From Actinomycetes bacterium (GTDB lineage Bacteria > Actinomycetota > Actinomycetes > Actinomycetales > Dermatophilaceae), in contig JAKOPT010000089.1 in NCBI GenBank assembly GCA_029778715.1, positions 1-64,000 on the forward strand: a DNA stretch of 64,000 nt. The letters are read 5' to 3'. Below the pieces are notes generated by a model, which saw nothing but the letters and a program-made list of their open reading frames with translations, had not been told where the DNA came from and made no database searches. Position 1 is the stretch's first letter. Every line of letters starts with the position of its first letter. The position numbers and the translations under genes are program-made. Positions 32,776 to 42,717 of the stretch are shown here, piece by piece.

Positions 32776-33575
32776 GGCTCGAGGGTCGCGGCCACGCCGT
32801 CGTCGTCGTTGGCCGGGCACACGGCATCGGCCTCGGCGAGCACGTCCGGGTGGGCGTTGGCCACGGCATACCCGACCCCGGCCCACCGCAGCATCGGCAG
32901 ATCGTTGGGCATATCCCCGAAGGCCCACACATCAGCCGCCGCGATCCCGAGCCGACCGCACCACTGCTCCAGGGCGACCGCCTTGGTCACCCCCCGCGGG
33001 TTGATCTCGGCCAGGCCGTGGGCGCCGGAGTAGGCCAGGTGACCCCGCTCCCCCACGATCGCATCCACCAGCGCGAAGAACTCCGCTACCGGTATGCCGG
33101 GAGCGAGCGCAAGCAGTTTGCCGACCTGACCGTCGCCGATTGCCGCTCCGTGACCCCGATGGACACGGTCGGCCCCGGACCTGCTGTGCGGGTCGGGCCA
33201 ACCGTGCTCGAGGTAGGGGCCGTCGGCGCGCTCGGCGGCGAAGAAGACGCCCGGGATGGCGGCGCGCAGGTCCTCGACGAGCGCGAGCAGCAGGGCCGCG
33301 TCGAAGACATGCGCGTCCAGCAGCCGCCTCCCACCCACGTCGTAGACGAACGCCCCATTCCCACAGATCGCGACGCCTCGCGGGCCGACGACGTGCTCAA
33401 GATCGTGGAGCCAGCGCGGCGGGCGGGCCGTGACGATCAACGTTTCCACCCCCCGGTCCGGCAGCGACTGCCAGACCCGCGCCGAGCGCGCCGACACCGA
33501 ACCGTCCGAGCGCACGAACGTCCCGTCGAGATCGGTGGCGACCAGGGCGGGGGTGGCGCGCGGTGGTGAGCTCAC
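32766..33575 (-). CDS. Cof-type HAD phosphatase
   Basis: HAD type IIB phosphatase of 269 residues. Motif I is LVATDLDGTFVRSDGSVSARSA, motif II VETLIVTARPPRWLHDLEHVVG, the motif III Lys is in INPRGVTKAVALEQWCG, and motif IV is VWAFGDMPNDLPMLRWAGVGYAVANAHPDV. The alpha/beta cap lies between II and III. The start is GTG at 33575; a longer frame would run back into ilvE. It follows ilvE by 31 bases and is likely cotranscribed. The substrate is probably a sugar or nucleotide phosphate. Confidence 0.9.
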   Translation of the reverse strand: MSSPPRATPALVATDLDGTFVRSDGSVSARSARVWQSLPDRGVETLIVTARPPRWLHDLEHVVGPRGVAICGNGAFVYDVGGRRLLDAHVFDAALLLALVEDLRAAIPGVFFAAERADGPYLEHGWPDPHSRSGADRVHRGHGAAIGDGQVGKLLALAPGIPVAEFFALVDAIVGERGHLAYSGAHGLAEINPRGVTKAVALEQWCGRLGIAAADVWAFGDMPNDLPMLRWAGVGYAVANAHPDVLAEADAVCPANDDDGVAATLEPYV

Positions 33576-33606
33576 GGCATACCGGTATCGCGGCGGCGAC
33601 CGACCC

Positions 33607-34701
33607 TCAGGCGAGGCGCTGCATCCAGGAGTAGGTGTCCTCGCTGCGGCCCTGCTGGATCGACAACAACCGGGCGCGGATGCCGCGGGTGACCTCGCCG
33701 CCGTGCTCGCCGGCGGTCGAGGGCGCCGAACCACCCTCCCACCGCAGCTCACCGATCGGGGTGACGATCGCGGCCGTGCCGCACGCGAAGACCTCAAGGA
33801 TCTCGCCGCTGGCGACCCCGTCCTTCCACTCCTGTACCTCGATGCGGCGCTCGACCGGCGTCAAGTCGAACTCCTTGGCCAACTCCAACACCGACATGCG
33901 CGTGATGCCCGGCAGGATGGTGCCGGTCAGCTCGGGGGTGAGAAGGTGGCCGTCCTTGGTGACGAAGAAGACGTTCATCCCGCCGAGTTCGTCGACGTAC
34001 GTCTGGGTGGCACTGTCGAGGAAAACCGCCTGGTCGCAGCCGTTCGCCGCCCCCTCGATCTGGCCGGCGAGGGCGCTGGCGTAGTTGCCGCCGCACTTGG
34101 CCGCGCCCGTGCCCCCGGCACCGGCGCGCGCGTAGTGCTGGCTCACCCAGAGCGTGATCGGCTTCGGGCCGCCGACAAAGATCGAGGCCGCCGGGGAGGC
34201 GATGACCGAGTACTTGACCTCGGTCGAGGGCCGCAGGCCGAGGAAAGCGGCGCTCGCGTACATGAACGGGCGCAGGTAGAGACTCTTCTCCCCGCCATCG
34301 GCCGCCGGCACCCACGCCTCGTCCGCCTCGACGAGGATGCGCAACGACTCGACGAAATCCTCGACGGGCAACTCGGGCAGCGCCATCCGGCGGGCCGAGG
34401 AGTTGAGCCGCTCGCCGTTCTTGTCGGGCCGGAAGGTCCACACCGTGCCGTCGGGGTGCCGGTACGCCTTGAGGCCCTCGAAGATCTCCTGGGCATAGTG
34501 GAGGACCGCCGCCGCCGGCGACATCGTGATCGGCCCGTATGCCGTGAGCTCCCCCTCGCCCCAGCCCTCGTCCTTGCGCCAGGTCGCCGTGACCATGTGG
34601 TCGGTCATGAACTGCCCGAACCCGGGGTTGGCCAGGATTTCAGCGCGACGCTCGGCGCTCGTCGGGTGCGGGTTGAGGGTCGCGGCGAACGACAGGGACA
34701 T
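33607..34701 (-). CDS. ilvE: Branched-chain amino acid aminotransferase
   Basis: Fold-type IV PLP enzyme of 364 residues, catalysing the last step of Leu, Ile and Val synthesis. The catalytic Lys is in GTGAAKCGGNYASALAGQ. Family blocks are LHYAQEIFEGLKAYRHPDGTVWTFRPDKNGERLNSSARRMALPELP, YLRPFMYASAAFLGLRPS and VDELGGMNVFFV, ending FACGTAAIVTPIGELRW. The ATG at 34701 matches the actinobacterial MSLSFAATLNPHPTS-type start. It is downstream of leuB by 150 bases, in the same direction. Confidence 0.96.
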   Translation of the reverse strand: MSLSFAATLNPHPTSAERRAEILANPGFGQFMTDHMVTATWRKDEGWGEGELTAYGPITMSPAAAVLHYAQEIFEGLKAYRHPDGTVWTFRPDKNGERLNSSARRMALPELPVEDFVESLRILVEADEAWVPAADGGEKSLYLRPFMYASAAFLGLRPSTEVKYSVIASPAASIFVGGPKPITLWVSQHYARAGAGGTGAAKCGGNYASALAGQIEGAANGCDQAVFLDSATQTYVDELGGMNVFFVTKDGHLLTPELTGTILPGITRMSVLELAKEFDLTPVERRIEVQEWKDGVASGEILEVFACGTAAIVTPIGELRWEGGSAPSTAGEHGGEVTRGIRARLLSIQQGRSEDTYSWMQRLA

Positions 34702-34851
34702 GAAGGGTCCTTCCAGCGGCGATGACGGACGCCGCCCAGCCTAGCCGGGCCGCGTCCGGGTGAGCGGTATCCCAGACGGCGCCGGGATCGGGAAAAGGCC
34801 GCGCCTCAGATCGAGACCCCGTCGAGCGTCAGTTCGGGAGCAGTCAGCGCG

Positions 34852-35916
34852 TCAGAGCAGTGCGGCGATGGCGTCGCCGACCTGCGCGGTGCTACGGACG
34901 GCACTCCCCCGCTGCGCGAGGTCCGCGGCCACGGCGGCCTCGATCCGGGCCGCCGGCTCGGCATGGCCCAGGTGCGCAAGCAGCATCGACACCGACAAGA
35001 TCGCGGCCGTCGGGTCGGCCTTGCCCTGCCCGGCGATGTCGGGCGCGGACCCATGGACCGGCTCGAACATGCTCGGGTGCTCGCCCGAGGGGTTGATGTT
35101 GCCGCTCGCGGCCAAGCCGATGCCACCGGAGATGGCGGCGGCGATGTCGGTGATGATGTCGCCGAAGAGGTTGTCGGTGACGATGACGTCGAAGCGTCCA
35201 GGATCGGTCGCCATGAAGATGGTCGCGGCGTCGACGTGCTGGTAGGCCAGGGTCACCTCGGGGAACTCGGCCGCCACCGCCTCGACGGTGCGCCGCCACA
35301 GGTGCCCGGCGTGGACGAGCACGTTGTGCTTGTGGACGAGGGTGAGGTGCTGGCGCGGCCGGGCCTGGGCCCGCGCGAAGGCGTCCCGCACGACCCGCTC
35401 GACCCCGAACCGGGTGTTGACGCTCACCTCGGTGGCGATCTCCTGGGGGGTGTCGACCCGCAGCGCTCCGCCGTTGCCGACATAGGGCCCCTCGGTGCCC
35501 TCCCGGACGACGACGAAGTCGATGCCATCGGGCGCAACCCGCTCCACGGCCAGCGGGGAGTCCACGCCCGGGTAGAGCTTGGCCGGGCGCAGGTTGACGT
35601 AGTGGTCCATGGCGAACCGCAGCGGCAGCAGCACCCCACGCTCGAGCACCCCGGACGGCACGGTCGGGTCGCCGATCGCGCCGAGCAGGATGCCGTCGTG
35701 CCCGTCGAGTTCGGTGACGACCGAGGCCGGCAGGGTTTCCCCGGTCCGGTGCCAGCGGGCCGCACCCAGGTCGTATGCCGTGGTGCTCACGCTGAGCCCG
35801 GCCGCGCCCGCGACCGCGTCGAGCACCTTGAGTCCCTCGTCGACGACCTCGGGGCCGATGCCATCACCCCCGATGACGGCAAGGTTGAGCAAGGTCTTCA
35901 CACCGGTGTCAGCCAT
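34852..35916 (-). CDS. leuB: 3-isopropylmalate dehydrogenase
   Basis: NAD-dependent oxidative decarboxylase of 354 residues. It acts on 3-isopropylmalate in leucine synthesis and on 3-methylmalate in the CimA route. Motifs are [61 protein letters not shown], the metal-site [18 protein letters not shown], and [31 protein letters not shown] at 35916 is preferred over an ATG 48 bases upstream. It is 57 bases downstream of the indolepyruvate oxidoreductase gene, whose transcript it may share. Confidence 0.96.
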   Translation of the reverse strand: MADTGVKTLLNLAVIGGDGIGPEVVDEGLKVLDAVAGAAGLSVSTTAYDLGAARWHRTGETLPASVVTELDGHDGILLGAIGDPTVPSGVLERGVLLPLRFAMDHYVNLRPAKLYPGVDSPLAVERVAPDGIDFVVVREGTEGPYVGNGGALRVDTPQEIATEVSVNTRFGVERVVRDAFARAQARPRQHLTLVHKHNVLVHAGHLWRRTVEAVAAEFPEVTLAYQHVDAATIFMATDPGRFDVIVTDNLFGDIITDIAAAISGGIGLAASGNINPSGEHPSMFEPVHGSAPDIAGQGKADPTAAILSVSMLLAHLGHAEPAARIEAAVAADLAQRGSAVRSTAQVGDAIAALL

Positions 35917-35973
35917 GCTCCCGAGGGTAGGCCGACGTCTTGTCATGCGGACGGCCCGTCCCACATCACGGAA

Positions 35974-38900
35974 TCACCGATCGAGTGTCTCGCCGAGGTC
36001 GACGTCGAGGCCGGGCAGTCCCATCTCGGCCAGGGCCGCGGCATACCGGGCGACATTGGCGAGTTTGACCTCCTCGTAACCGCGCACGAGGTCCGGGAGT
36101 TCGGCGAACGCGACCGCCGACTCGTACGTCGCGGCCGTCAGCGAACCTACCAAACCGTGCAGGGTCACCCGGTAGTGGCGGAGCAGTTCGCGCTCGACCC
36201 GGCGCACCTTGGCCCGCCCGAACGGGTCGAGACCGGTCCCCCGGAGCCGTTTGAGCCTGGCGAGCGCCTTGAGCGCCCCATGGGTCGGACCGGAGAAACC
36301 GATCTTGCGTGCCTGACCCACCGCGCGCAGCATCGGCGGGTGCAGCCGGAAGGTGAGATTGGTGCCCCCGGGCACCGCGGCCTGGGCCAGCTCACCCGCC
36401 CGCGGCCGGGTGAGCAGCCGCGCCACTTCGTATTCGTCCTTGTATGCCGTGAGCTTGAACAGGTAGCGCGCCACCGCCTCGCTGAGCCGGGTGGACTCGG
36501 TGATGGCCCGCTCGGCCCGCCACACCGCATCGACCATCCGGACGTAATCCTCGGCGCAGGCACGATCGGCGAAGCCCACGAGTTCGGCCGCGCGGATCTC
36601 GGCCAGCCGCCGGGTCTCCCCCGCGAACGCGGCGGTCGCCAGGGTCGGCACCAGCCGCACCGGGTCATCAGCGACGACCGGCACGACGGCCGGGGTGGCC
36701 GACGCGACCGCCGCCGCAAAGGCCTCCGGGTCGGCCACGCTGAGCCGCCCCCAGGCGAAGGCTGCCGTATTCGCGGCCACCGCAACCCCGTTGATCTCGA
36801 GGGCCTCGAGGACGGCGGCCGGGGGCAGCCGCAAGGCCCCCGACTGGACCGCAGCCCCGACGAGGAGCAGGTTGGCCGCGGTCGTCGAGCCCAGCAGCGC
36901 ATCCGCAGCCGCCAACATGTCGAGCGTATGGGTCGCACCCACCGCGGTCGCGAGCCGGCGGAGTTGCTCGGCCATCGACGTCTGGTGCAGCGAACGGTCG
37001 TAGACCTCCGGCCCGGACGGTGTCGGCGAGGTCGAGGCGACGGCCACGGTCCGCGCGGGGTCCCCGTAGCGCAGGTTGCTCGGTTCGACCGCGGTCAGCA
37101 GGTCGAAGGCGAGGATCGCGTCGGCATGACCGGTGGTCACCCGGTTGGAGGGTTCGACCGGGCCGTCCGCGGCATACCGCAGATGCCCGATGACCGGGCC
37201 GGCCTTCTGCGCCAACCCGATCTGGTCGAGCAACTCCACGGCATACCCGGCCCGCAACGCCGCGGTCGCCAACACCTGGTTGACGGTGACGATCCCGGTG
37301 CCACCGACCCCGGTGAGGAGGACCGATTGGGTGCCCACCGGCACCGACCACGTCGGTTCGGGGACGTCCGGCGGGGTCGGCAGGTCGGTGCGCCGGGCCC
37401 GCCCCGCGGCCGGGTCGACCTCGACGGTCATGAACGCCGGGCAGTCTCCCGCGAGGCAGGAGTAGTCGGTGTTGCACGTCGTCTGGTCGATGCGGGTCTT
37501 GTCGCCGAACTCGGTGGGCAGCGGCTGCACCGACAGGCAGTTCGACTTGATGCCGCAGTCGCCGCAGCCCTCGCAGATGTCCTCGTTGATGACGACGCGG
37601 GTGTCCCGGGTCGGCAAGGTGCCCCGTTTGCGCTGCCGGCGGGCGTCGTTGGCGCAGTGCTGGTCGTAGATGAGGACCGTCACGCCGGGGATGTCGCGCA
37701 GCCGCACTTGGGCCTCGTCGAGGCGGTCACGCGGCCACAGCAGGGTGCCGGGGGCGAGGTCGCGGGCCCGGTGCCGTTCGGGTTCGTCGGCGACGACGAT
37801 GATTTCGGCGACGCCTTCGGCCGCCAGTTTGTGGGTGATGTCGGGTATGCGGCGTGCCCCTTGCGCGTCCTGGGCGCCGGTCATGGCGACGACGTCGTTG
37901 TGGAGGAGTTTGTACGTGATGTTCACTCCGGCGGCGACCGCGGCCTGGATCGCCAACTGGCCGGAGTGGAAGAAGGTGCCGTCGCCGAGGTTCTGGAAGA
38001 TGTGCCGGGTCGACGTGAACGGCGCCTGGCCGATCCACTGGGCACCTTCGCCACCCATCTGGGTGAAGCCGGTGACCGCCGAGTCGGTGCGTCGCGACAA
38101 GGTGACGAGAGTGTGGCAGCCGATGCCGCCGCCGGCGAGCGAGCCCTCGGGGACGGCGGTCGAGCGGTTGTGGGGGCAACCGGAGCAGAAGTAGGGCGTG
38201 CGGCTCACGGGCAGGAGCGGCAGGGCGGGGCGCTCCGGCGGGGTCGAGGCCAGCGGCACCCGGTCGCCGAGGACCCGCCGCAGGGGGCCGATGAGCCGGC
38301 CGGGAGTGAGTTCCCCGTCGGCGGGCACGAGCGGGTGCCCGAGCCGGTCCCGTTTGCCGATGACCGCGGGTCGATCCGCCTCCGGGAGGTCGTAGAGCGC
38401 GTCGCGGACCTGCGATTCGAGGAACGCGGTCTTGTCCTCGACGACGAACAACTCCGCCAAGCCGCGGGCGAAGTCGCGGACCTCGGCGACGTTGAGCGGG
38501 GAGATGAGGCCGACCCGCAGCGCGCTCACCCCATGCTTGGCTAGCACGTCGTCATCGGCCCCCACGTCGAGGAGTGCCTGGGCGAGAGAGTCGTAGGCCG
38601 GCCCGGTCGCGAGCAGCCCGATCCGCGGGTTGGGCGGGGCGAGCCGGACGACATCGAGGGGGTTGGCCGCGGCATACGCCTGGACCATGGCCGCCCGGGG
38701 TCCGACGAATTCGGCCTCGACGGCGACCACCCGGGCGCTGCCGACGACCGGCGGGCTTTGCCGGTAGCTCCACGGTCGGCCCTCCCAGTCCAGCGTCGGC
38801 GTCACCGGCTCCACCTGGGTATCGGCTCCGTCGACGACCCAGGCGCCATCGGCGAGGTCCGCGACGATCTTGACCGCCACCGGCGTGCCGCAGGCCCGGG

Positions 38901-39462
38901 AGAGGGCGACAGCGTGCAGCCCGAAGGTGACCAGTTCGCCGGCGTTGCGCGGGAGCAGGACCGGTATGCCGAGCGCGGCCAAGGAACGTTCACTCACCGC
39001 CGGGACGGTCGAGGATTTCGCCGCCGGGTCGTCCCCGACGAGGAGGACGACACCACCGCGGGGGTGGACGCCGTACATCGCCAGGTGCCGGAGCGCGTCG
39101 GTCGCCCGATCGACCCCTGGGCCCTTGCCATACCACACCCCCACGACCCCGTCCCTGCCGACGAACCCGCCGGGCAGTTCGATTTGACTGCCCCACACCG
39201 CAGTTGCGGCGAGCTCCTCGTTGACGCCGGGCTCGAAGTGGATGGCGTTGTCGGCGAGGACCTGCGGCATACCGGCGAGCATCTTGTCGACGCCACCGAG
39301 CGGGCTGCCTTGGTAGCCCGAGACGAAGAACGCCGTGTCGAGGCCGTGGCGGGCATCGAGAGCGCGCTGTTCGACCAGGAAGCGGGCAATGGCCTGCACC
39401 CCGGTGAGGAGCACGGGCGGGGCACCGGCCCGGTAACGGTTGTCGAGGTCGTAGGCCACCAT
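35974..39462 (-). CDS. Indolepyruvate ferredoxin oxidoreductase, fused alpha/beta subunits
   Basis: TPP- and Fe-S-dependent 2-oxoacid oxidoreductase of 1162 residues that decarboxylates aryl- or branched 2-oxoacids to acyl-CoA with ferredoxin. Residues 20-260 form the pyrimidine-binding part. The TPP domain follows, with YFCSGCPHNRSTAVPEG and GEGAQWIGQAPF and LLHNDVVAMTGAQDAQG. A cysteine cluster CEGCGDCGIKSNCLSVQPL plus TCNTDYSCLAGDCPAF provides Fe-S ligands. The gamma-type domain (LLTGVGGTGIVTVNQVLATAAL) is at about 720-900. This fused form is the usual one in actinobacteria and proteobacteria. Its place beside BCAA genes would allow catabolism of excess 2-oxoacids. Confidence 0.93.
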   Translation of the reverse strand: MVAYDLDNRYRAGAPPVLLTGVQAIARFLVEQRALDARHGLDTAFFVSGYQGSPLGGVDKMLAGMPQVLADNAIHFEPGVNEELAATAVWGSQIELPGGFVGRDGVVGVWYGKGPGVDRATDALRHLAMYGVHPRGGVVLLVGDDPAAKSSTVPAVSERSLAALGIPVLLPRNAGELVTFGLHAVALSRACGTPVAVKIVADLADGAWVVDGADTQVEPVTPTLDWEGRPWSYRQSPPVVGSARVVAVEAEFVGPRAAMVQAYAAANPLDVVRLAPPNPRIGLLATGPAYDSLAQALLDVGADDDVLAKHGVSALRVGLISPLNVAEVRDFARGLAELFVVEDKTAFLESQVRDALYDLPEADRPAVIGKRDRLGHPLVPADGELTPGRLIGPLRRVLGDRVPLASTPPERPALPLLPVSRTPYFCSGCPHNRSTAVPEGSLAGGGIGCHTLVTLSRRTDSAVTGFTQMGGEGAQWIGQAPFTSTRHIFQNLGDGTFFHSGQLAIQAAVAAGVNITYKLLHNDVVAMTGAQDAQGARRIPDITHKLAAEGVAEIIVVADEPERHRARDLAPGTLLWPRDRLDEAQVRLRDIPGVTVLIYDQHCANDARRQRKRGTLPTRDTRVVINEDICEGCGDCGIKSNCLSVQPLPTEFGDKTRIDQTTCNTDYSCLAGDCPAFMTVEVDPAAGRARRTDLPTPPDVPEPTWSVPVGTQSVLLTGVGGTGIVTVNQVLATAALRAGYAVELLDQIGLAQKAGPVIGHLRYAADGPVEPSNRVTTGHADAILAFDLLTAVEPSNLRYGDPARTVAVASTSPTPSGPEVYDRSLHQTSMAEQLRRLATAVGATHTLDMLAAADALLGSTTAANLLLVGAAVQSGALRLPPAAVLEALEINGVAVAANTAAFAWGRLSVADPEAFAAAVASATPAVVPVVADDPVRLVPTLATAAFAGETRRLAEIRAAELVGFADRACAEDYVRMVDAVWRAERAITESTRLSEAVARYLFKLTAYKDEYEVARLLTRPRAGELAQAAVPGGTNLTFRLHPPMLRAVGQARKIGFSGPTHGALKALARLKRLRGTGLDPFGRAKVRRVERELLRHYRVTLHGLVGSLTAATYESAVAFAELPDLVRGYEEVKLANVARYAAALAEMGLPGLDVDLGETLDR

Positions 39463-39505
39463 GGCGACAACCTAGACCCGCGGCACTGCCACCGGCTACG
39501 ACCGC

Positions 39506-39544
39506 GAAGGCCCCCGCCGGGCATCGTGCCGGTCGGGGGCCTTC
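39506..39544. terminator. Strong hairpin after small gene
   Basis: GAAGGCCCCCG ... CGGGGGCCTTC with an inner CCGG/CCGG pair forms a long GC stem between the small ORF at 39591-39671 and the indolepyruvate oxidoreductase start. It would insulate the two units on the minus strand. Confidence 0.7.
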
Positions 39545-39590
39545 GATCGCGGAATCCGTATGCCGCGCGCTGGGGTGCCCGTCGCTGGGG

Positions 39591-39671
39591 TCAGTCTTCG
39601 GTGTGGCCCTGGTCGCGCAGGTCCATGGACTCCTGCAGCGCCTGGCGGGCCGCCTTGGCCTCTTCGCTCAT
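39591..39671 (-). CDS. Possible small acidic peptide gene (26 codons)
   Basis: Short frame starting ATG at 39671 with the purine-rich GAGAGGAACC 4-13 bases upstream. It encodes MSEEAKAARQALQESMDLRD plus QGHTED and is followed 47 bases later by a strong hairpin. The predicted product is a single charged amphipathic helix. I do not recognise the family. The combination of ribosome binding site, helical composition and a dedicated terminator argues for a real gene, but length gives little statistical support. Confidence 0.5.
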   Translation of the reverse strand: MSEEAKAARQALQESMDLRDQGHTED

Positions 39672-39934
39672 GATGGTTCCTCTCGCCCGGGTGGGCCATG
39701 CGGAATGGGGGTCTTTGCGGTCGTTGGCTCTGCCCGGTGGGACGAGCCGGTCAGCGGCACGGGATCGCCGTGGCGAGCAACTGACCTATCGGACCGCGCG
39801 GCAGCCACCGATGGTGTGGGGCCGCCGCTGCACGGTGTCGAGAATACGAGGACGTCCTAGTACTTCCGGTCGAGTTCCACATCGTGGACGGTGATCCACA
39901 TCACGAGACGACTGTATGCCGTCTCCGATGCGGC

Positions 39935-40294
39935 TCAGCGTGGGCTCGGGCAGCCGGTGGGGTCGCAAGTGGAGATCGGGAGCACTTCGACCGGCCGCGG
40001 CACGGAAGCCGCGACCGTCACCAACACAACGACCAAACTCACCGTCATCGCGACACCCAAGGCCATCGACCACCGCAGCCCCCAGCCGCGGCGCCGCCCG
40101 ACGAACCACAGCAGGAGGAGGCCGAACACGGTCCCCAGCTCCACGGCATACGGAAACCAGAGGGCCAGCAGGCTCAAGACGAGACCGGCGAGCGCGACCC
40201 GCCACCACGACGGCTCCCGGTCAACCCCGGGCCGGCACTCGACCTCGTCGGCTGCGTTCGGGCCGCCGGCGCGTTCGGGAGGACAACTAGACAT
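39935..40294 (-). CDS. Hypothetical membrane protein
   Basis: Protein of 119 residues with three hydrophobic segments (about 33-46, 50-64 and 75-93). It has a hydrophilic N terminus and a Cys-containing tail ending STCDPTGCPSPR. No known domain is recognised. Its start is three bases from the serA stop, in the same direction, so it is probably cotranscribed with serA. Function unknown. Confidence 0.65.
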   Translation of the reverse strand: MSSCPPERAGGPNAADEVECRPGVDREPSWWRVALAGLVLSLLALWFPYAVELGTVFGLLLLWFVGRRRGWGLRWSMALGVAMTVSLVVVLVTVAASVPRPVEVLPISTCDPTGCPSPR

Positions 40295-40296
40295 CG

Positions 40297-41883
40297 TCAG
40301 TCGAGATCGGCGACCCGGACGGTCGCCGCGCCGATCTCCTTCTCGATCGCCGACACCAAATGTGCCGGGATCGCGCTGTCGACGGTGAGGGCCACGAGGG
40401 CCATGCCGGTGCGGTCATCGCGCGAGACCTGCATCCCGGCGATGTTGATCGAGGCGTCGCCGAGCATCTGACCCAGGGCGCCGATGACGCCGGGACGGTC
40501 TTCGTAGGTGTAGAAGACGAGGTGCTGCGAGATCGGGATTTCCAGGTCGAACCCGTTGACGCCGGTGATCTTCTGGACCATCTTCGGCCCGGTCAGCGTG
40601 CCCGCGACCGACACGACCGTGCCGTCGGCCATGGTGCCGCGCAGAGTCGTCACGTTGCGGAAGTCCTCGGCGACCGAACTGGTCACCAACCGGGTCTTGC
40701 AGCCCCGGTCGGCGGCGAGGAGCGGGGCATTGACGTAGGTCACGGGCGTCTCGGTGACGTCGGCGAAGAGCCCTTTGAGCGCGGACAACTCCCAGATCGA
40801 GACGTCGTGGCGGGTGATCTCGCCGCGGACGTCGACATCCAACTGCACCGGCACCCCACCGGCGATGGCGGTGAAGATGCGACCCAACTGCTCGACGAGG
40901 TCCATGCCGGGGCGCACTTCCTCGGCCACCGTCCCGCCGGACACATTGACCGCGTCGGGCACCAGGTCGCCGCTGAGCGCGAGCCGCACCGACCGGGCGA
41001 CCGCGACCCCGGCCTTCTCCTGGGCCTCCTCGGTGCTCGCCCCCAAGTGCGGGGTGACGACGACCGCCTCGTGCTCGAAGAGCGGGCTCTCCGTGCACGG
41101 CTCCTTGGCGAACACGTCGAGCCCGGCCCCGCCGACCCGCCCTTCGGCGATGGCCGCGGCGAGCGCCTCCTCGTCCAGCACCCCACCGCGGGCGGCGTTG
41201 ACGATCCGCACCGTCGGCTTGACCTTCGCGAGGGCCTCCTTGCCGATCAGGCCCATCGTTTCGGCGTTCTTGGGGAGGTGGATCGTGATGAAGTCGGCCG
41301 TCTCCAGGAGTTCGTCGAGCCCGACCAGCCGCACCCCCAACTGCCCGGCCCGCTGCACCGTGGCGTAGGGGTCGTAGGCGACGAGCTCGACGCCGAACCC
41401 CTTGAGCCGCTCGGCGACCAACTGCCCGATCCGCCCGAACCCGACGATGCCGACGGTCTTGTCGAGCAGTTCGACCCCGCCGTAGGCGCTCCGCTTCCAC
41501 TTCCCGCCCTTGAGAGCCTGATTGGCCGGGGCGATGTTGCGGGCGGCGGCGATGAGCAGCCCCACGGCCAACTCGGCGGCGCTCGTGATGTTCGAGGTCG
41601 GCGCGTTGACGACCATGACGCCGGCCTGGGTGGCCGCCGGGATGTCGACGTTGTCAAGGCCCACCCCGGCGCGCGCGATCACCTTCAATTGCGGTGCGGC
41701 AGCGATGGCTTCGGCGTCCATCTTGGTGGCGGACCGGATGAGGACCGCGTCGACATCGGCGAGCGCCGGGAGGAGTTGGGAGCGGTCGGCGCCGTCGGTG
41801 TGGCGGATCTCGAAGTCGGGGCCGAGGGCCTCGATGGTCGCGGGGGAGAGTTCTTCAGCGAGCAGGACCACAGGCTTGGTCAC
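40297..41883 (-). CDS. serA: D-3-phosphoglycerate dehydrogenase
   Basis: First enzyme of serine synthesis, 528 residues, the long actinobacterial form. The substrate-binding N terminus contains LIRSATKMDAEAIAAAPQLKVIARAGVGLDNVD. The NAD-binding motif is VGIVGFGRIGQLVAERLKGFG, the active-site Arg is in VNAARGGVLDEEAL, and the His is in VVTPHLGASTEEAQEKAG. An allosteric intervening domain runs from about 315 to 450 and a C-terminal ACT domain (VFYTYEDRPGVIGALGQML, GMQVSRDDRTGMALVALTVD) binds serine. It lies between the ilv genes and leuB, a common arrangement in actinobacteria. Confidence 0.97.
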   Translation of the reverse strand: MTKPVVLLAEELSPATIEALGPDFEIRHTDGADRSQLLPALADVDAVLIRSATKMDAEAIAAAPQLKVIARAGVGLDNVDIPAATQAGVMVVNAPTSNITSAAELAVGLLIAAARNIAPANQALKGGKWKRSAYGGVELLDKTVGIVGFGRIGQLVAERLKGFGVELVAYDPYATVQRAGQLGVRLVGLDELLETADFITIHLPKNAETMGLIGKEALAKVKPTVRIVNAARGGVLDEEALAAAIAEGRVGGAGLDVFAKEPCTESPLFEHEAVVVTPHLGASTEEAQEKAGVAVARSVRLALSGDLVPDAVNVSGGTVAEEVRPGMDLVEQLGRIFTAIAGGVPVQLDVDVRGEITRHDVSIWELSALKGLFADVTETPVTYVNAPLLAADRGCKTRLVTSSVAEDFRNVTTLRGTMADGTVVSVAGTLTGPKMVQKITGVNGFDLEIPISQHLVFYTYEDRPGVIGALGQMLGDASINIAGMQVSRDDRTGMALVALTVDSAIPAHLVSAIEKEIGAATVRVADLD

Positions 41884-42071
41884 GACGGATTCCTTTGACG
41901 GCGGCGGACCCCGGCACAGCAGTTCAGCGAATCGGTATGCCGTGCACGGGCTGACGATGTCGGGTCACCTCGAGCGGGCAACCCCCGTGGCACGCCGATG
42001 TGCCGCTTCCCATCGTAGGCCGCGCCCACGATGCGGACGCGAGCGCTCGGCATACGGACTCATGATCCTCG

Positions 42072-42599
42072 TCACGGGGCGGGCGAACCGTCCGTCCCAC
42101 GCGCCTCGGCCAACGCCTGCGCCGCCCGCGCTCGCGCGCGCCGGTCCAGCCACCGCGAATACCAGACCAGCGCCACGACCACCCCGGCCGCGAGCACCGC
42201 AACCCACCACGGGAGGCGGCCGAGCACGGCATCGATGACCGCGAACCCCACTGTCGTGTAGACCGTCGCCCAGAGGACGGCGCCGACGATGACGGCCGGC
42301 TGGAAGTAGCGCTGGGGCATCCGCATGGCACCGGCCGAGAAGTTGATCGCCGACTGGACCCCGACGGTGAGGAAGCCGAGAGACACCATCGGCGGGCCCG
42401 CGCGGCGAACCCAGCGTTCGGCTCCGCGGACGACTGGGGAGTCCAGGTAGTGGGCCCAGCGGGTACGCGCGCCCCCGGCCCGAGCCCCGCGCCCGACGAG
42501 GTAGGTCGCGTTGCCGCGGGCGTAGGCGCCGAGGAACAGCACGACGAACACCACCCACACCGGCCACCCCTGGAGGAAGCCGGGCTGGGAAGTGCTCAT
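42072..42599 (-). CDS. DedA-like (VTT domain) membrane protein
   Basis: Membrane protein of 175 residues with four to five helices. The block YARGNATYLVGRGARAGG ... SLGFLTVGVQSAINFSAGAMRMPQRYFQPAVIVGAVLWATVYTTVGF follows the DedA/VTT pattern: charged re-entrant region, Gly-rich turn, then Pro before the last helices. DedA proteins influence membrane composition and lipid carrier flipping. The ATG at 42599 (MSTSQPGF) is chosen because upstream codons look non-coding. It is divergent from the helical-repeat gene. Confidence 0.75.
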   Translation of the reverse strand: MSTSQPGFLQGWPVWVVFVVLFLGAYARGNATYLVGRGARAGGARTRWAHYLDSPVVRGAERWVRRAGPPMVSLGFLTVGVQSAINFSAGAMRMPQRYFQPAVIVGAVLWATVYTTVGFAVIDAVLGRLPWWVAVLAAGVVVALVWYSRWLDRRARARAAQALAEARGTDGSPAP

Positions 42600-42717
42600 C
42601 GCGTCAGTGTCCCAAACTCGGCGCCCACCTCGCACATCGGCGTGGGGCGCCCAGAAGCGGCGGCGCTGGCCAGCGGCTACCCTGCCTGCAGGCGGTTGGT
42701 AAGGAGAACGCCAGGTG

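Noticed and set aside
39855-39905. Minus-strand peptide MWITVHDVELDRKY before TAG
   Set aside because: No ribosome binding site, no conserved flanks and an in-frame stop not far upstream; chance frame most likely.
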